Source: JBDKVA01 sp039679375
Lineage (GTDB): Bacteria; Bacillota; Clostridia; Acetivibrionales; DTU013
Assembly (NCBI GenBank): GCA_039679375.1
Contig: JBDKVA010000176.1
Location: 62,001 to 126,000 of the forward strand
Length of the DNA: 64,000 nt
Direction: 5' to 3'
Below, in pieces: positions 19,031 to 27,963 of the stretch (positions within the stretch are counted from its first letter, which is position 1; each line of letters begins with the position of its first letter). The notes under the pieces were generated by a model. It was not told where the DNA came from. It saw nothing but the letters and a program-made list of their open reading frames with translations, and ran no database searches. A program made the translations under genes and the position numbers.

Positions 19031-22000
19031 TGAGGCGTTTTTATGATGGCTCTGGATATACGTATTATAACTTGTAAGAGCTGCGAAATATTCAGTCCAT
19101 TTATCATATGCGGCTTTTTCCGAAGGAGCTGCGGGAACCGGGAATAGTACTATATCCGTATAGTTTTTCTCGTTCATCGCAACAGTAATTCCCGACCCTG
19201 TGGTCACAGGCACCGGATATACTGCCGCATCCGGTGCAGCAGGAATCAAAGGCGCAGCTGCGGATGGATTTGCATAGCTGACCCATGCGACATGGATCGC
19301 GGAGCCTGTCGTAGTCGGAACCACCCATGCAGAAAAATCAAGGTCGCCCGTATTGTCATTGTCAACGCGGATATACCTGGTTTCACTGTTTTCATCCACC
19401 GGGTTTTTTAGGCCTGCCGAGCTGCCTGTGTTTACCACTTTGGACAATACAAGCATGTTGGAATCCACGCTGTTTGAAATTTCCGCAGGATTGCGGCTGA
19501 TGGTGTACAGCAGGTAGTTCGTATCTCCCGCTGTGAGAAGCTGATAGTCCGTGCCGGACACCAACCCGTCAGCCAGCTTGAATGCGTTGCCGCTGCTTGA
19601 GTAGCCGGAGATCTGGAACGGTACGGCCGCATCCGTCGGATCGTATGCCATATTCTCCAGTTCGTCTAGCGCCGCGGCGGCATTTCCGGGGCCGTAGATC
19701 TGCTGCGCCCAGTAGGAATTGGCAGGAACGCTAATTTTAATGCCCGGGAAGCCTCCGTCTTCACTACCGGCATCAAACTCCTCCATTTCATTCAGGGCAT
19801 ACCACGCAAATTTCCAGCCATCGACATTAAAGCCGTCTCCTTCGTCAGGATCAGTATTACCCGGCGTATCTTTATTTTTGTCAAAATCGATACCGAACTG
19901 TATCGCGTCCAGTTCAAATTCAAACATCAGCAATACGACACGTACGCCGATGCCAGCCCTGAAGGACATGGACTCAAAGGTAAACGGCGTGTAATTGCCC
20001 GTGTCGTCGCGGGTCGCAAAGGACATGGAACAGTTGATGCTCGCTTTGAAATAGATCTCCGCCTTCAGGCACTCCACGCCGATACCGACGCCCACCTCGA
20101 TGAAGAGTTCAGGTTTTATCCACAACCCGGAAAAATACGTGTCGTTTGCCACTTTGCTGACAGGAACGATCTTATCAATGGAAGTCCCAGCTTCAAGCAC
20201 ATCCAGTAAAACATTATATGCGGCGCTCTTGTCAATTACACTGTCAAGCTTGACGGTTACGGGTTTTGTCCCGTCGGATGTGATATAGCCTCCCTTGAAG
20301 CCTGTATTTCCCGGGGAAGTTACGGCGAGCTTGCCTTTGAAGTAGATATTGACGGCATCGAAATTGTCCGTGCCTGTGCCGGTGGTAAATGACGTGTTGA
20401 AGCTGTAACTGTCGCCTTTGGAACCCGTCATAAGGTCGCCGTTATATGCGGCGGCGTCGGCTACGGTTTTCCACGCGCCGGCTGCCCCTGTTCCTCCTGC
20501 CACAGGGTTAATCGTCTTGCTTGCATCCTCTTCCGTTACCCGGTCTACCTTTACGCCGCCGGAAGCCTCTATGGAAGCGCCGAAAATGAAATACGCGTAG
20601 AGGATGGGGCAGACTGTCAGGCGCGCGGTAAACTTGAATTCGAAGGACCCTGTAACAAATATGATCGCAGATGTGAATCTGTACTCATTATCAAGAGGAT
20701 TGTACTTGAACATGATCGTTACATTAGCGGCAATGGAAAACTCCATCCCCTTGCTTTTAATCGCCTTGTCCCCTTTGATCGCATTGCTTTTAGCATCCTT
20801 GACATCCTTCCAGTCACTGTCGTTCAGCAGCGACCCCGGATTGGCAAAAGCTTTCTTGATATTGCTCATGGCTTCGGCGTTTTCAGACTTCGGACCGCTT
20901 TTCTCCCAATCGCCGTATTTGGCTTTTTTCATACTGTCTTCGCCTCCGTATTTCTGGTCGGACGAAGTATAACTATCGGTCTTCTTTTCCGCCTTAAAAA
21001 GCGGAATCCCTATAGAGAAACCAGCCTCATAGCCGTTCAGTATCACGGTGATATAGTCGGATACCTTGAAATTGAGCGACGGCAGCGCCACATTCATATC
21101 CATGTTAAACTCGCCCATCGGGTTGTCGCTCCCCCCGGTGTCCATGCCGCCGCCGGGCTCATTGCCGCCCGCGGTATTTTTCAGGCCGTCGCTGTCGGGT
21201 ATGGTACCGGTATATGTCTGATTTACGGAGTCTACTTCGATAATATTGTCGCCCGATGTGACGTCCTCCATCAGTCTGAGGCCCGTGAGCCCGAACAAGC
21301 TCTTGATTTCGCCGGTGGTTTTGGTCTGCTCGCGGATGCATAACACAATTGTATCATTGGCGTTATAGGAACCGAGGTAGTTGTTGAGGTCAGATATTTT
21401 ATACCCGCTCTGCGCAGCCGGATCCTTTTCCGCCACAGGAGCCATGTCGCCGATTGGCGTATCGTCGATAAATATGGGCTCGGGATTTTTAAATGTATAA
21501 AGCAGGTTGCCCCGGTAATTCGGATGATTGTTGACCGGATCGCCGCCGGGCTTCCAATTGGCGCTTTCGTAATACGCATTAACAGCCTCGCCCTTCGTTT
21601 TGTCATATCCGTATGTTTTTACAGTATTTTCGCCATCCTTATACTCAAACGTCATCTGTATCGGATTGTAGTCGCCTCCGAGCGGAACGTCCACCGTCTC
21701 CTGGCGGCTGGCCAGCGAAGTATACATCAGCTTGGAATCCGAGGTATATCCGTAATCGCCTGTCGCAGTATTCAGGACCATGTCCTTCCCGCTCGTGATG
21801 ATGCGGTACCCCTGAAGCTCGGGGGTCAGCGAAGCCTTTACGCTGCTGTTGGTAATGTTGGTCACGAAAGCCGGAAGTATCTGCGCGTAATCGTTCTCGC
21901 CTGCTCCCTCCGGTGTTACCAGGCAGCGGGGCGTCATGGAATAATAAATCTTGAAGAATTGCTGGATCAGATTGCCGTCCTTGTCTACCAGCGGACCAAA

Positions 22001-25000
22001 TTGAGTAATCTCATAATCCTTTGCGTCAATCGTGTTCATAAGCACATCTTCAATATCCGTACCGCCTACATTGACCGGCGTTGTATCAAAAATACCTCCG
22101 GCCAATGCGCCGTCGAGCTTCCCGTTGCGGTTGGCATCCGCATACTGCTCGATCCGTTCAACGTTCAGCGTCATTATATTTATCGCCGAAATGTATTTGG
22201 AGTCATAATAGCGGAAGGTCATTTCAGCATTAAGCATTTGGCTTGCCGGAATATCAATCCACTCATTGCCGGCGTATGAGATCCCGTTGAACAGGATGAT
22301 GTCTTCCGCCGGAAGTCCAAAGTTTACGCTGCTGACATTTTGAAGCGCTATTGATTTGATCTTCGCGCCTTCTTTAGTTGGAAATGAGATCCTTGGTACG
22401 GCAATCTCGCTGACCGCACTGAAATTTCCGCTTTTTGCAAAGTCTACGGAGCGGTATTTAACCTTGATATTTCCGCCTTTTTGAGTAATGCTTGTCCAGA
22501 AATCGCTGACAGCGCCGTCGATCTTTGAAGGATCAATAGCGGCGGAAGCCACCGTGTTGCCGTTTTTATCCATCTCTGTCAGTCTTGGGACGGAGGGTGA
22601 CAGATCAACCGTAAGCTTCTGCTCACGGGTCATCACGACGTTTATGGAATACTGGCCATTCGTGTTCAGCATACTGCCTTCGGCCGGGTCAATAATAGCG
22701 AGCTTGCCGCCGGCTGCAGACGCGCCTGCAGCCTTGTTTATGACCTTTCCGGATGCATCGGCCAGATAGATTGCTTTATCAAATAAAGGAGAATTATTGC
22801 TCGTCTCATACGCCAGCTTATAGGACGCCGAGACAGGAGCGGAAACATTTAGCGCTGAGCCTACGTACAGGTTCCCATTGTTTGTAACGCCTCCGTCATC
22901 CAGAGTTATGTTTTTCTCCGGGTTAAAAATGCTTTTGTAAATGGAAGTCGCTATTTCTGATTTTTGGATTAAATCATCATCCGCCGTATGTATAATGATT
23001 CCGGGATAATACGCCATGATTCTGCGGCGTAACGCGCCGTCCGTAAGCCTGCTCTCGCCGTGCGCGTCATGATTGTCTCCTTGGTGCTGCACCTCCATGG
23101 AAATCTTTTTTGAATCGGCCGGTATATTCCAATATATATTTTCAGCGGTTTTGTACCATATGGTCGGGTTTGACCAGCTGCTGTCCGTTTGGGTGACGCT
23201 CCATGATTGATTTATGATAGCCTCGTCTTTATTCCTCAGTGTAATACCTGAATCGGAATAGCCCCACTCGCCGAAAAAGAGATAGCCGCCGCCGATAAGG
23301 TCACATACATATTCCATTCTGGCGTCCAAGCAGTCGAATCGTTCCCCGAAGTTATCGATATTCAGGTAACCGGAGGAAGTTCCTTCAGAGGTATGATACC
23401 AGCCATAAGCGCCATAGCGCTGCGCATTAGACCATTTACCCGAAGAGCCGCTCAAATATCCGGAAACATCGTTTATATTCCACCCGCTGAACCAGTTGTT
23501 GTTTTTCGCAAGGTATGCCCAATCCATCCAGAAATTCTGGTTATAATCTGTAATTTTGCTGCGGCTGAAACTGATATTTCCAAATCCCATATAAGACATG
23601 GGATTAAATTCGCCGGGCGCTTGAGCCGCCGGAACAAACTCCGCCGCCGGATGCTCATCCGCCGGTTCCACGACAGTAACGGCAGGCGTCTGAGCAGTTT
23701 TTACTATAGGCTCCGTCTCAGTGATTGCTCCTGAGAGATCATCTGCGTCAGGTGTGTACAGCATAGTGGCAAGGTTGATTTTCCCGGCGCCGCTGTTGAA
23801 AAGATTTACCTTTGCCTCTCCGGCTGTAATGGCGCTGCCAGCCCCGCCGCCCTTGGGGTTGGAAAGCGATACTGTAAACCATTTATCCGCTTTTTCAGAT
23901 ATAATACCATCATTGATAAGAGGTATCTCAATTGTTGCCGTATCAACGCCGCCGGCAAAATAAAGGGTGCCGGAAGTTTTTGCATAGTCTTTGCCTGCAG
24001 CAGCCGTATTGTCGGAAGCAGCATAATCAGCCGTGAAAACGTACTGGATGCCGCCGGTCCTCTTAACAGTCAAAAAAGCGCTTCCCGAAGCCTTGTCGCA
24101 TGTAATTTCCGATACTTCAAATCCCGCAAAGCTGGGCAGCATTTTATTGTTATCCTCTATGCGCATCGCCAGCGTATTGGCAGTATCGTACAGGCTGCCG
24201 CCCTCGCATCCGACAATGGTGAATACAGCCAGCTCGTCGGCTTCGCTGAGTTCGTCTGTTCCGGCATTTATTACGATGTCCTTTTTCCACTCGCCCTCGG
24301 CAAATGTCAGTTTAAACAGATAGGAGTCAAATTCCCCGTCATCCCGGAGAAGCCTGGTATATGAAGGCTCAGGATTCAGCTCAAGGCCCTCGGGCGCTTC
24401 AGGCAATACTTCCGTAAAAGGCTCGTACGGTATGGCGCGGGCTGAATCCGTACAGTATTCCACGCCTCCGCCGGTGGTGTTGAATATGCATCTGTAATCA
24501 TAATCCGCGTAGTTCTCGTTGGAAACTAAAAGCTGTTTATCCGTTGCCCCGCTTACAGCCTTCCACACGCCCGGGACGTCGCTCCCCCAGGTGCCGGGCA
24601 CATACATCTGCCATTGATAGGCGCTCGCCTCTGTATCGGCGTAAATGCAGGTATTCCCATAAGAGGAGATCTGTCCGCCTTCGCCAATAACATTGCTTGT
24701 GCTCTTAGCTTCATCCGTCAGGACCGCCACACGCGGATCCGGCTTCAAAGGGTCGGGAGCTTTTCCCAAAGGCTGATATGCGGCAACAGGCAGAGTATCT
24801 TCTGTCTGTATCTCAAAATCGTTTGTTCCTGCGGCATTTGCGAAGCTGTATTTTCCTTTCTCTATTTCCGCAATAACCGGAGAGACAGAAATATATGCGG
24901 TCGCTCTGCCCTTTGTTCCGCCAAGACGGTAGACTGTGATGCGGTTTTCACCGCCCTCCCCGATACTTGTTTCATTGTTGTTAAATGCGAATGTTCCATA

Positions 25001-25171
25001 GGGGAAGGTAGTTTCCCATGAATCATCTACCGTTACTGTGTTTCCGTTTGCGTCGACCAATGAAACCAGGTCTGCAGGCGAGCCTGTCCATATGCCCATC
25101 GCAGGCTGCGATACATTAAGAATGATCATTAGAACAAGTATAATACTTATACATTTTTTTATGGTTTTCAT
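19028..25171 (-). CDS. Giant exported surface protein, N-terminal half (Calx-beta/Ig-like modules)
   Basis: A 2047-residue product with an N-terminal signal peptide (1-26), an Ig-like segment around 160-245, Calx-beta-type modules near 270-345 and 350-445, and a very long beta-rich region that includes hydrophobic-alternating segments around 1,400-1,750. It has no SLH or LPXTG anchor of its own. The anchor lies in the same frame beyond a TAG, in the 13316-18970 half. AGGAG precedes the ATG by five bases. Calx-beta modules bind Ca2+ and occur in adhesins (family knowledge). The probable role is a surface adhesin or structural fibre, but no ligand is evident. If released at TAG the product would be secreted rather than wall-bound. 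Confidence 0.85.
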   Translation of the reverse strand: MKTIKKCISIILVLMIILNVSQPAMGIWTGSPADLVSLVDANGNTVTVDDSWETTFPYGTFAFNNNETSIGEGGENRITVYRLGGTKGRATAYISVSPVIAEIEKGKYSFANAAGTNDFEIQTEDTLPVAAYQPLGKAPDPLKPDPRVAVLTDEAKSTSNVIGEGGQISSYGNTCIYADTEASAYQWQMYVPGTWGSDVPGVWKAVSGATDKQLLVSNENYADYDYRCIFNTTGGGVEYCTDSARAIPYEPFTEVLPEAPEGLELNPEPSYTRLLRDDGEFDSYLFKLTFAEGEWKKDIVINAGTDELSEADELAVFTIVGCEGGSLYDTANTLAMRIEDNNKMLPSFAGFEVSEITCDKASGSAFLTVKRTGGIQYVFTADYAASDNTAAAGKDYAKTSGTLYFAGGVDTATIEIPLINDGIISEKADKWFTVSLSNPKGGGAGSAITAGEAKVNLFNSGAGKINLATMLYTPDADDLSGAITETEPIVKTAQTPAVTVVEPADEHPAAEFVPAAQAPGEFNPMSYMGFGNISFSRSKITDYNQNFWMDWAYLAKNNNWFSGWNINDVSGYLSGSSGKWSNAQRYGAYGWYHTSEGTSSGYLNIDNFGERFDCLDARMEYVCDLIGGGYLFFGEWGYSDSGITLRNKDEAIINQSWSVTQTDSSWSNPTIWYKTAENIYWNIPADSKKISMEVQHQGDNHDAHGESRLTDGALRRRIMAYYPGIIIHTADDDLIQKSEIATSIYKSIFNPEKNITLDDGGVTNNGNLYVGSALNVSAPVSASYKLAYETSNNSPLFDKAIYLADASGKVINKAAGASAAGGKLAIIDPAEGSMLNTNGQYSINVVMTREQKLTVDLSPSVPRLTEMDKNGNTVASAAIDPSKIDGAVSDFWTSITQKGGNIKVKYRSVDFAKSGNFSAVSEIAVPRISFPTKEGAKIKSIALQNVSSVNFGLPAEDIILFNGISYAGNEWIDIPASQMLNAEMTFRYYDSKYISAINIMTLNVERIEQYADANRNGKLDGALAGGIFDTTPVNVGGTDIEDVLMNTIDAKDYEITQFGPLVDKDGNLIQQFFKIYYSMTPRCLVTPEGAGENDYAQILPAFVTNITNSSVKASLTPELQGYRIITSGKDMVLNTATGDYGYTSDSKLMYTSLASRQETVDVPLGGDYNPIQMTFEYKDGENTVKTYGYDKTKGEAVNAYYESANWKPGGDPVNNHPNYRGNLLYTFKNPEPIFIDDTPIGDMAPVAEKDPAAQSGYKISDLNNYLGSYNANDTIVLCIREQTKTTGEIKSLFGLTGLRLMEDVTSGDNIIEVDSVNQTYTGTIPDSDGLKNTAGGNEPGGGMDTGGSDNPMGEFNMDMNVALPSLNFKVSDYITVILNGYEAGFSIGIPLFKAEKKTDSYTSSDQKYGGEDSMKKAKYGDWEKSGPKSENAEAMSNIKKAFANPGSLLNDSDWKDVKDAKSNAIKGDKAIKSKGMEFSIAANVTIMFKYNPLDNEYRFTSAIIFVTGSFEFKFTARLTVCPILYAYFIFGASIEASGGVKVDRVTEEDASKTINPVAGGTGAAGAWKTVADAAAYNGDLMTGSKGDSYSFNTSFTTGTGTDNFDAVNIYFKGKLAVTSPGNTGFKGGYITSDGTKPVTVKLDSVIDKSAAYNVLLDVLEAGTSIDKIVPVSKVANDTYFSGLWIKPELFIEVGVGIGVECLKAEIYFKASINCSMSFATRDDTGNYTPFTFESMSFRAGIGVRVVLLMFEFELDAIQFGIDFDKNKDTPGNTDPDEGDGFNVDGWKFAWYALNEMEEFDAGSEDGGFPGIKISVPANSYWAQQIYGPGNAAAALDELENMAYDPTDAAVPFQISGYSSSGNAFKLADGLVSGTDYQLLTAGDTNYLLYTISRNPAEISNSVDSNMLVLSKVVNTGSSAGLKNPVDENSETRYIRVDNDNTGDLDFSAWVVPTTTGSAIHVAWVSYANPSAAAPLIPAAPDAAVYPVPVTTGSGITVAMNEKNYTDIVLFPVPAAPSEKAAYDKWTEYFAALTSYNTYIQSHHKNAS

Positions 25172-25333
25172 TTCTTCTCCTCACTTTCCCGGCAGGCAAT
25201 AATAAAAGGAAGATCCATTGCGCATATGTTATATTCATAAAACAACTGACACATTAGGTTAAATAAATGAAAAAAAGGACAATAGAAAACAACTCTACAT
25301 AATAAAGTATAGGAGAATTATTTGATATATGGT
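25172..25333. other. Leader/promoter region of the giant surface gene
   Basis: An AT-rich non-coding stretch upstream of the ATG at 25171. I see no consensus -35/-10 pair that I would defend and no small gene. Confidence 0.3.
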
Positions 25334-25351
25334 ATTATACTAAAGTATAAT
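25334..25351. promoter_or_regulatory. Perfect palindrome upstream of the giant surface gene
   Basis: ATTATACT-AA-AGTATAAT is an 8+8 bp perfect inverted repeat with a 2-bp centre. It lies 163 bp upstream of the giant gene and right after the LuxR-type regulator. It could be an operator for that regulator or an AT-rich hairpin; it has no U-tract of a terminator. Confidence 0.4.
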
Positions 25352-25359
25352 TTTGGTGC

Positions 25360-25451
25360 CTTATTGCCGCGAAATTGCAATAGAAAACCAAGAAAATAGT
25401 TTCATATTCGCGGCAATAAGTACATTCGTTGGGTTGTGGGCGGTAGCCCAC
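25360..25451. repeat. Dispersed intergenic repeat, copy 2
   Basis: The same two-hairpin unit as at 375-464: CTTATTGCCGCGAA (25360-25373) / TTCGCGGCAATAAG (25407-25420), then GTGGGC-GGTA-GCCCAC (25436-25451). The region between the hairpins is nearly identical in both copies. It lies 12 bp beyond the stop of the LuxR-type gene, in the same relation to its upstream gene as copy 1. Confidence 0.75.
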
Positions 25452-25463
25452 ATTAGTTTTGAA

Positions 25464-27941
25464 TTATATGATTCTAAGCTGAGATGCCCTGTTAATGGCC
25501 TGTGTCTTGTTTTCAGCATCCAGTTTTTTGTAGATATTCTGCAAATGCTTCTTGACTGTAATCAGACTGATGTAAAGACTGTCCGCAATTTCCTGCTGCT
25601 TATAACCGTCTGCCAGCAGCTTAAGCACCTCTTTCTCCCGCTTTGATAGCGGAATCCTGCTCTGATTCAACGATCGGACCGTATCGGAATATTCTCTGCA
25701 AAGCTGTATCAGGCGCCTCAGGTATTGTAAGTCAAATCCGTCATTCTCCGTATAGGTTTCAAGAATAGGCAGCAGATTTTCACCATTCTCGGCAAACGGC
25801 ATTACGATATTATCGGCTTGCCCGATTACAAGAGCCTTCTTAAGCCATTCCCTTGACTTATGAATATCATTAAGCTTGCTGGTGGCAATGGCAAGATTGA
25901 TATAGTTGTGTAAATATCCAAGCTGATTTCCAAACACATCAAAGCGGCTTATGAAATTTTCGCACATTGCTTCTGCCTGCACCCAGTTTCCGGAGGACAC
26001 CATTGCTTTGCCATATACGACATATGCAAATACCATGCCCTGAAGTAATAGGGAATTCACGGACATATCACATTTCCTGATCCAGTCGGAAATATTATCG
26101 GTTCGGCCTGTACAGGCATAGAAATATCCCAGACAGAGATCGTACGTATTGAGCAGGATCGTTTCGGCATCGGCTGCAACAGTATTTGACAGATCAGACA
26201 ACAGCTCTTCCGACCGCCTGTAATTCCCTCTGAATAGCTCAAGCCGGACAAGCGTAAGGGCTGCACAGGCAATAAGGGAGGTCTGGCCGTAATTTTTGGC
26301 TTTGTAAATCGATTTGTATGCTTCACGTTCAACACGGTCAAAGTCGCCTGTCTCCAGCGCATATTCGGCAATTGCCAGTGAAGAGCATCCCATGCCGTTT
26401 CCGTCGGACAAATCGGCGTATTTTTCAAATTGTTCCGCGATCAGATTGGCAGTTTTCCTGAAAGCTCCTGCTTTTTTGTAATATATATATACAAAATGCG
26501 GGCTTCCAAAAGAGAACGGCCCCTGATAGCTGGCGATTTTCGATATTTTTCCGTTTAGCAGCTTCCGTGCTTTATCTACATGATACAGCATATTGGTTAC
26601 ATTATTGAAATTTAAGAAAATTTTAACTATATGAATTTCAGCCTGTATTTCATAATATTGATCGTTCCTTTCCATATCAGCGGTCTTTATTTCAAATGCC
26701 GCCAACATTTCTGCAGCATTAAGCCTCTCCCCGGAATTATTTTCTAATAGAATATATTTCAGGTATGCAATCGGATATTTGAGCTTTATTTCTTCACCAA
26801 TAACATTAAACAGCCTGAAAATGACGGATCTGTTAACTGTAGTGATGTATAGGCCCGGCTTTTCAAGCTCCTCCAGGATCGTCTCATAATCCTCCGCGCG
26901 GGACAGGTAGCGAAATGCGAGCGTATAATTCTTCCTTTCCAGATACCAGCGTCCGGCGCGGCGGCAAACATCCATTATATTAATACCTGCCTGAAACGCT
27001 TCTTCCCTTAAAAGTTTCAAAAAAACATTATGTATTGTAAAAATGCCGGTAGCCTGATCCAACGTAATGAAAGCATTATTCTGGTATAAATTACGAATCA
27101 ATTCAGAAATATTCCTGTTTTGCGTAACCACGCCCGCAAGCTCCATGGTAAAGCCGTCCAACTCGGAAAGCATCATCAGGATAATTTTTGTTTCCTCCGG
27201 ATAGGAATTATAGATAGAGTGTCTCATTAATTCATAAACGGAATTTACTTTATCAATAGGAATTTTGCTCTGCATTCCCATATATATAAGATAAAGTGCG
27301 GATATCCAGCCCTGGGCAATATCCTGTATACGGGAGATGTCGGCGCTTAGCACGGGACATCCCATAATCGAAAAATACCGGCTTACATCGGCGTCGGAGA
27401 AAAGGAAAAATTCAGTATCGATATGCAAAAGCAGATTTTTTGCCGATAATTCCTCCATGGCAATTCCGGGACGGTTTCTTCCGATAATAATATAATGAAG
27501 GTTGGCCGCCTTTCGTCTGGCAAGTTCCTCAAGCAACCTGTTTATACTATCATTCTCCGTAATATGGTAATCGTCCAGTATTATAAGAAACGGCCTTTCC
27601 GGCGTAAGCCCGGCAATAAGGTCGGTTATCCGGGATATCGAAATATTGTCCGCAGGGAAACCAATATGCTTAAGCTGTAAGCCAAGCTCCGGGTTTACCG
27701 TTGAAATTTGTTCCGTCAAACGGTCCCAAAAATAGCCGTGATTTACCGAAGCTTCGGTTAAAGTAAGCCAAATATGCCGCAGACAGCTGCTCTCAACAAA
27801 ATCCCGGACAGCTGTAGTCTTTCCGTAACCCATCGGCGCCGAGACAACTGTCAGCGGATATTCTGTGGTATGAGACAATTCCTTACCGAGCTTTTCAATA
27901 GAACATAATTTCATTTTTTTGCGCTTATTGGCTTCCTGCAT
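25464..27941 (-). CDS. MalT-like LuxR-family ATP-dependent regulator (STAND type)
   Basis: A ~825-residue regulator. An N-terminal P-loop NTPase module carries Walker A APMGYGKTT (~35-43) and Walker B FLIILDDYH (~118-126), followed by a long helical TPR-like sensor region and a C-terminal LuxR helix-turn-helix (LSKREKEVLKLLADGY ... ISLITVKKHLQNIY). MalT-type proteins oligomerise with ATP and an inducer and activate sigma-70 promoters. The start at ATG 27939-27941 has AGGTG six bases upstream; a GTG three codons earlier is the alternative. It follows serS by 22 bp on the same strand and precedes the giant surface gene, a plausible target. Confidence 0.9.
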   Translation of the reverse strand: MQEANKRKKMKLCSIEKLGKELSHTTEYPLTVVSAPMGYGKTTAVRDFVESSCLRHIWLTLTEASVNHGYFWDRLTEQISTVNPELGLQLKHIGFPADNISISRITDLIAGLTPERPFLIILDDYHITENDSINRLLEELARRKAANLHYIIIGRNRPGIAMEELSAKNLLLHIDTEFFLFSDADVSRYFSIMGCPVLSADISRIQDIAQGWISALYLIYMGMQSKIPIDKVNSVYELMRHSIYNSYPEETKIILMMLSELDGFTMELAGVVTQNRNISELIRNLYQNNAFITLDQATGIFTIHNVFLKLLREEAFQAGINIMDVCRRAGRWYLERKNYTLAFRYLSRAEDYETILEELEKPGLYITTVNRSVIFRLFNVIGEEIKLKYPIAYLKYILLENNSGERLNAAEMLAAFEIKTADMERNDQYYEIQAEIHIVKIFLNFNNVTNMLYHVDKARKLLNGKISKIASYQGPFSFGSPHFVYIYYKKAGAFRKTANLIAEQFEKYADLSDGNGMGCSSLAIAEYALETGDFDRVEREAYKSIYKAKNYGQTSLIACAALTLVRLELFRGNYRRSEELLSDLSNTVAADAETILLNTYDLCLGYFYACTGRTDNISDWIRKCDMSVNSLLLQGMVFAYVVYGKAMVSSGNWVQAEAMCENFISRFDVFGNQLGYLHNYINLAIATSKLNDIHKSREWLKKALVIGQADNIVMPFAENGENLLPILETYTENDGFDLQYLRRLIQLCREYSDTVRSLNQSRIPLSKREKEVLKLLADGYKQQEIADSLYISLITVKKHLQNIYKKLDAENKTQAINRASQLRII

Positions 27942-27963
27942 AGTAAGCACCTGCGTCCCGTCA

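Noticed and set aside
21524..22279. A 251-codon plus-strand frame inside the giant surface gene
   Set aside because: Antisense shadow without start signals or recognisable domains.
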